From Paracoccus methylarcula (GTDB lineage Bacteria; Pseudomonadota; Alphaproteobacteria; Rhodobacterales; Rhodobacteraceae), in NCBI RefSeq assembly GCF_003007735.2, contig NZ_PXNQ02000001.1:124001-188000 (forward strand): 64,000 nucleotides of DNA, in the 5' to 3' direction. The position numbers and the translations under genes are program-made. The notes below the pieces were generated by a model. It worked only from the letters and a program-made list of their open reading frames with translations, was not told the origin of the DNA and searched no databases. This document shows positions 63,000 through 64,000 of this stretch, piece by piece; position 1 is the first letter of the stretch, and the number at the start of each line of letters is the position of its first letter.

Positions 63000-63240
63000 T
63001 GGCGGCTTTCACGCCCGGAATTCGCTCCACCCTTTATCCTCATGCAAATATCATCCGGGATCTCCGATGGGTGCGCCACCAGTTCTAGAACCACCCGGTG
63101 GCGGGCCGTCAGCCCCCGGCTATCGCGGGATGCGATGAAACGGCTCCGACCAAAAGCGGAAACGGTCCACGGCGGGTTGACTTGGGCTCCGCCTGTTGCC
63201 ACCTGTGACCGACCGGTAACCTTGGAGAGGCCCCGTTCCC
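63000..63240. other. Intergenic region upstream of gshA
   Basis: No gene was recognised. It contains a small cruciform: the palindrome GTTCTAGAAC (63082-63091) within arms GCCACC and GGTGGC. A TTGACT near 63178 could be a -35 element for gshA, without a convincing -10. Confidence 0.35.
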
Positions 63241-64000
63241 ATGTCCATTCCCCAACAGGGCGGAGGCCCGATCGAAAGCCGCGATCAACTGGCCGCTTAT
63301 CTTGCCGCCGGAGAAAAGCCCCGCGATGCGTGGCGGATCGGCACCGAGCACGAGAAATTCGGCTATTGCAAGGACAAGCGACTGCCGCTCCCCTATGAGG
63401 GGGCATGTTCGATCAAGGCGATGCTGACCGGCCTGCAGGAGCGGTTCGGTTGGAGCCCGGTCCTTGAGCAGGGCAACATCATCGGGCTGGAACGCGATGG
63501 CGCCAATGTCAGCCTGGAACCCGGCGGGCAGCTTGAACTTTCCGGCGCGCCGCTTGAGACGATCCACCAGACATGCGACGAGGTGAACCAGCATCTGGCC
63601 GAGGTGAAAACCGTCGCCGACGAGATCGGCGCGGGCTTTATCGGCCTGGGCGCCGCGCCGATCTGGACGCAGGATCAGATGCCGATGATGCCAAAGGGGC
63701 GTTACCGGCTGATGACCGATTACATGGATCGCGTCGGCACCCTGGGCAAGCAGATGATGTATCGCACCTGCACCGTGCAGGTGAACCTGGATTTTGCCTC
63801 TGAACCCGACATGGTGCAGAAACTGCGCGTGGCGCTGTCGCTGCAGCCGGTGGCAACGGCACTGTTTGCCAATTCTCCCTTCCTCGACGGCAAGCCCAAC
63901 GGCATGAAAAGCTGGCGCGCGCATATCTGGCAGAATCTGGACGATGCGCGGACCGGGATGCTGCCCTTCGTCTTCGAGGACGGCTTCGGATATGATGCCT
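63241..64000 (+). CDS. gshA: Glutamate--cysteine ligase (class II/plant type), 5' part
   Basis: First enzyme of glutathione synthesis: joins glutamate and cysteine with ATP. The visible 253 residues show the GCS2-type N-terminus of alphaproteobacterial and plant enzymes: WRIGTEHEKFGY (glutamate/metal site, about residues 32-43), NVSLEPGGQLELSGAP, MYRTCTVQVNLDF and FANSPFLDGKPNG. GGAGAG lies upstream of the ATG. The gene runs off the window end, so about 200 C-terminal residues are not seen. Confidence 0.93.
   Translation, partial: MSIPQQGGGPIESRDQLAAYLAAGEKPRDAWRIGTEHEKFGYCKDKRLPLPYEGACSIKAMLTGLQERFGWSPVLEQGNIIGLERDGANVSLEPGGQLELSGAPLETIHQTCDEVNQHLAEVKTVADEIGAGFIGLGAAPIWTQDQMPMMPKGRYRLMTDYMDRVGTLGKQMMYRTCTVQVNLDFASEPDMVQKLRVALSLQPVATALFANSPFLDGKPNGMKSWRAHIWQNLDDARTGMLPFVFEDGFGYDA

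Overview
The window reads as chromosomal DNA of a high-GC alphaproteobacterium of the Rhodobacteraceae, most likely Paracoccus or a close relative. Supporting signs are the uvrC-pgsA-moaD-moaE order, the malyl-CoA lyase/serine-cycle gene set, many FCD-type GntR, IclR and LysR regulators paired with TRAP and ABC importers, and a siderophore locus whose enzymes fit parabactin, the catecholate/salicylate spermidine siderophore known from Paracoccus. No tRNA, rRNA, CRISPR array, insertion sequence or phage gene was recognised.

Layout. 1-8.9 kb: C1/C2 acid metabolism: the 3' part of an oxalate/formate-type MFS antiporter, formate-THF ligase, FolD, malyl-CoA lyase and glycerate 2-kinase, then a divergent YfcC-type carrier and GntR regulator. 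9.0-22.0 kb: siderophore locus. A plus-strand operon makes salicylate and 2,3-dihydroxybenzoate (DHB) from chorismate (salicylate-AMP ligase, PchB-like lyase, isochorismate synthase, isochorismatase, EntA-like dehydrogenase). A minus-strand operon holds a DHB-AMP ligase, a stand-alone aryl carrier protein and a phosphopantetheinyl transferase. Divergent from it, behind a TGA-N9-TCA iron box, are a Cy-Cy-A-carrier NRPS and a VibH-like condensing enzyme. 22-27.5 kb: potassium uptake (trkA, trkH), hfq, hflX. 27.8-38.9 kb: IclR regulator, fused hydantoinase/5-oxoprolinase, a complete Dpp-type ABC importer, LysR regulator. 38.9-44.7 kb: D-glutamate cyclase-like protein, TRAP importer, DUF2848 protein, amidase. 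45.3-55.5 kb: ADP-forming acyl-CoA ligase, a SucC/SucD pair, GntR regulator, quinone reductase, FAH-family enzyme, PanE-like reductase and Nramp-like transporter, apparently tied together by a shared promoter motif. 55.5-64 kb: mostly housekeeping genes (S49 peptidase, Na+/Ca2+ exchanger, pteridine-reductase-like SDR, uvrC, pgsA, moaD, moaE, start of gshA).

The main biological story is the siderophore pathway. Chorismate is isomerised, then split between salicylate and DHB; two adenylating enzymes with distinguishable acid pockets activate the two acids; a tandem-cyclisation NRPS should make a methyloxazoline from threonine; and a free-standing condensation enzyme should acylate a polyamine. 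The carrier domain at the end of the NRPS has proline where the phosphopantetheine serine belongs, and only one other carrier protein is present.

A second pattern concerns sequence quality or mutation. Four genes (isochorismate synthase, D-glutamate cyclase-like protein, quinone reductase, pgsA) each carry a single missing base, in each case restorable by one G beside an existing G. The pgsA case creates a false PgsA-MoaD fusion. These frames should be verified before function is inferred.
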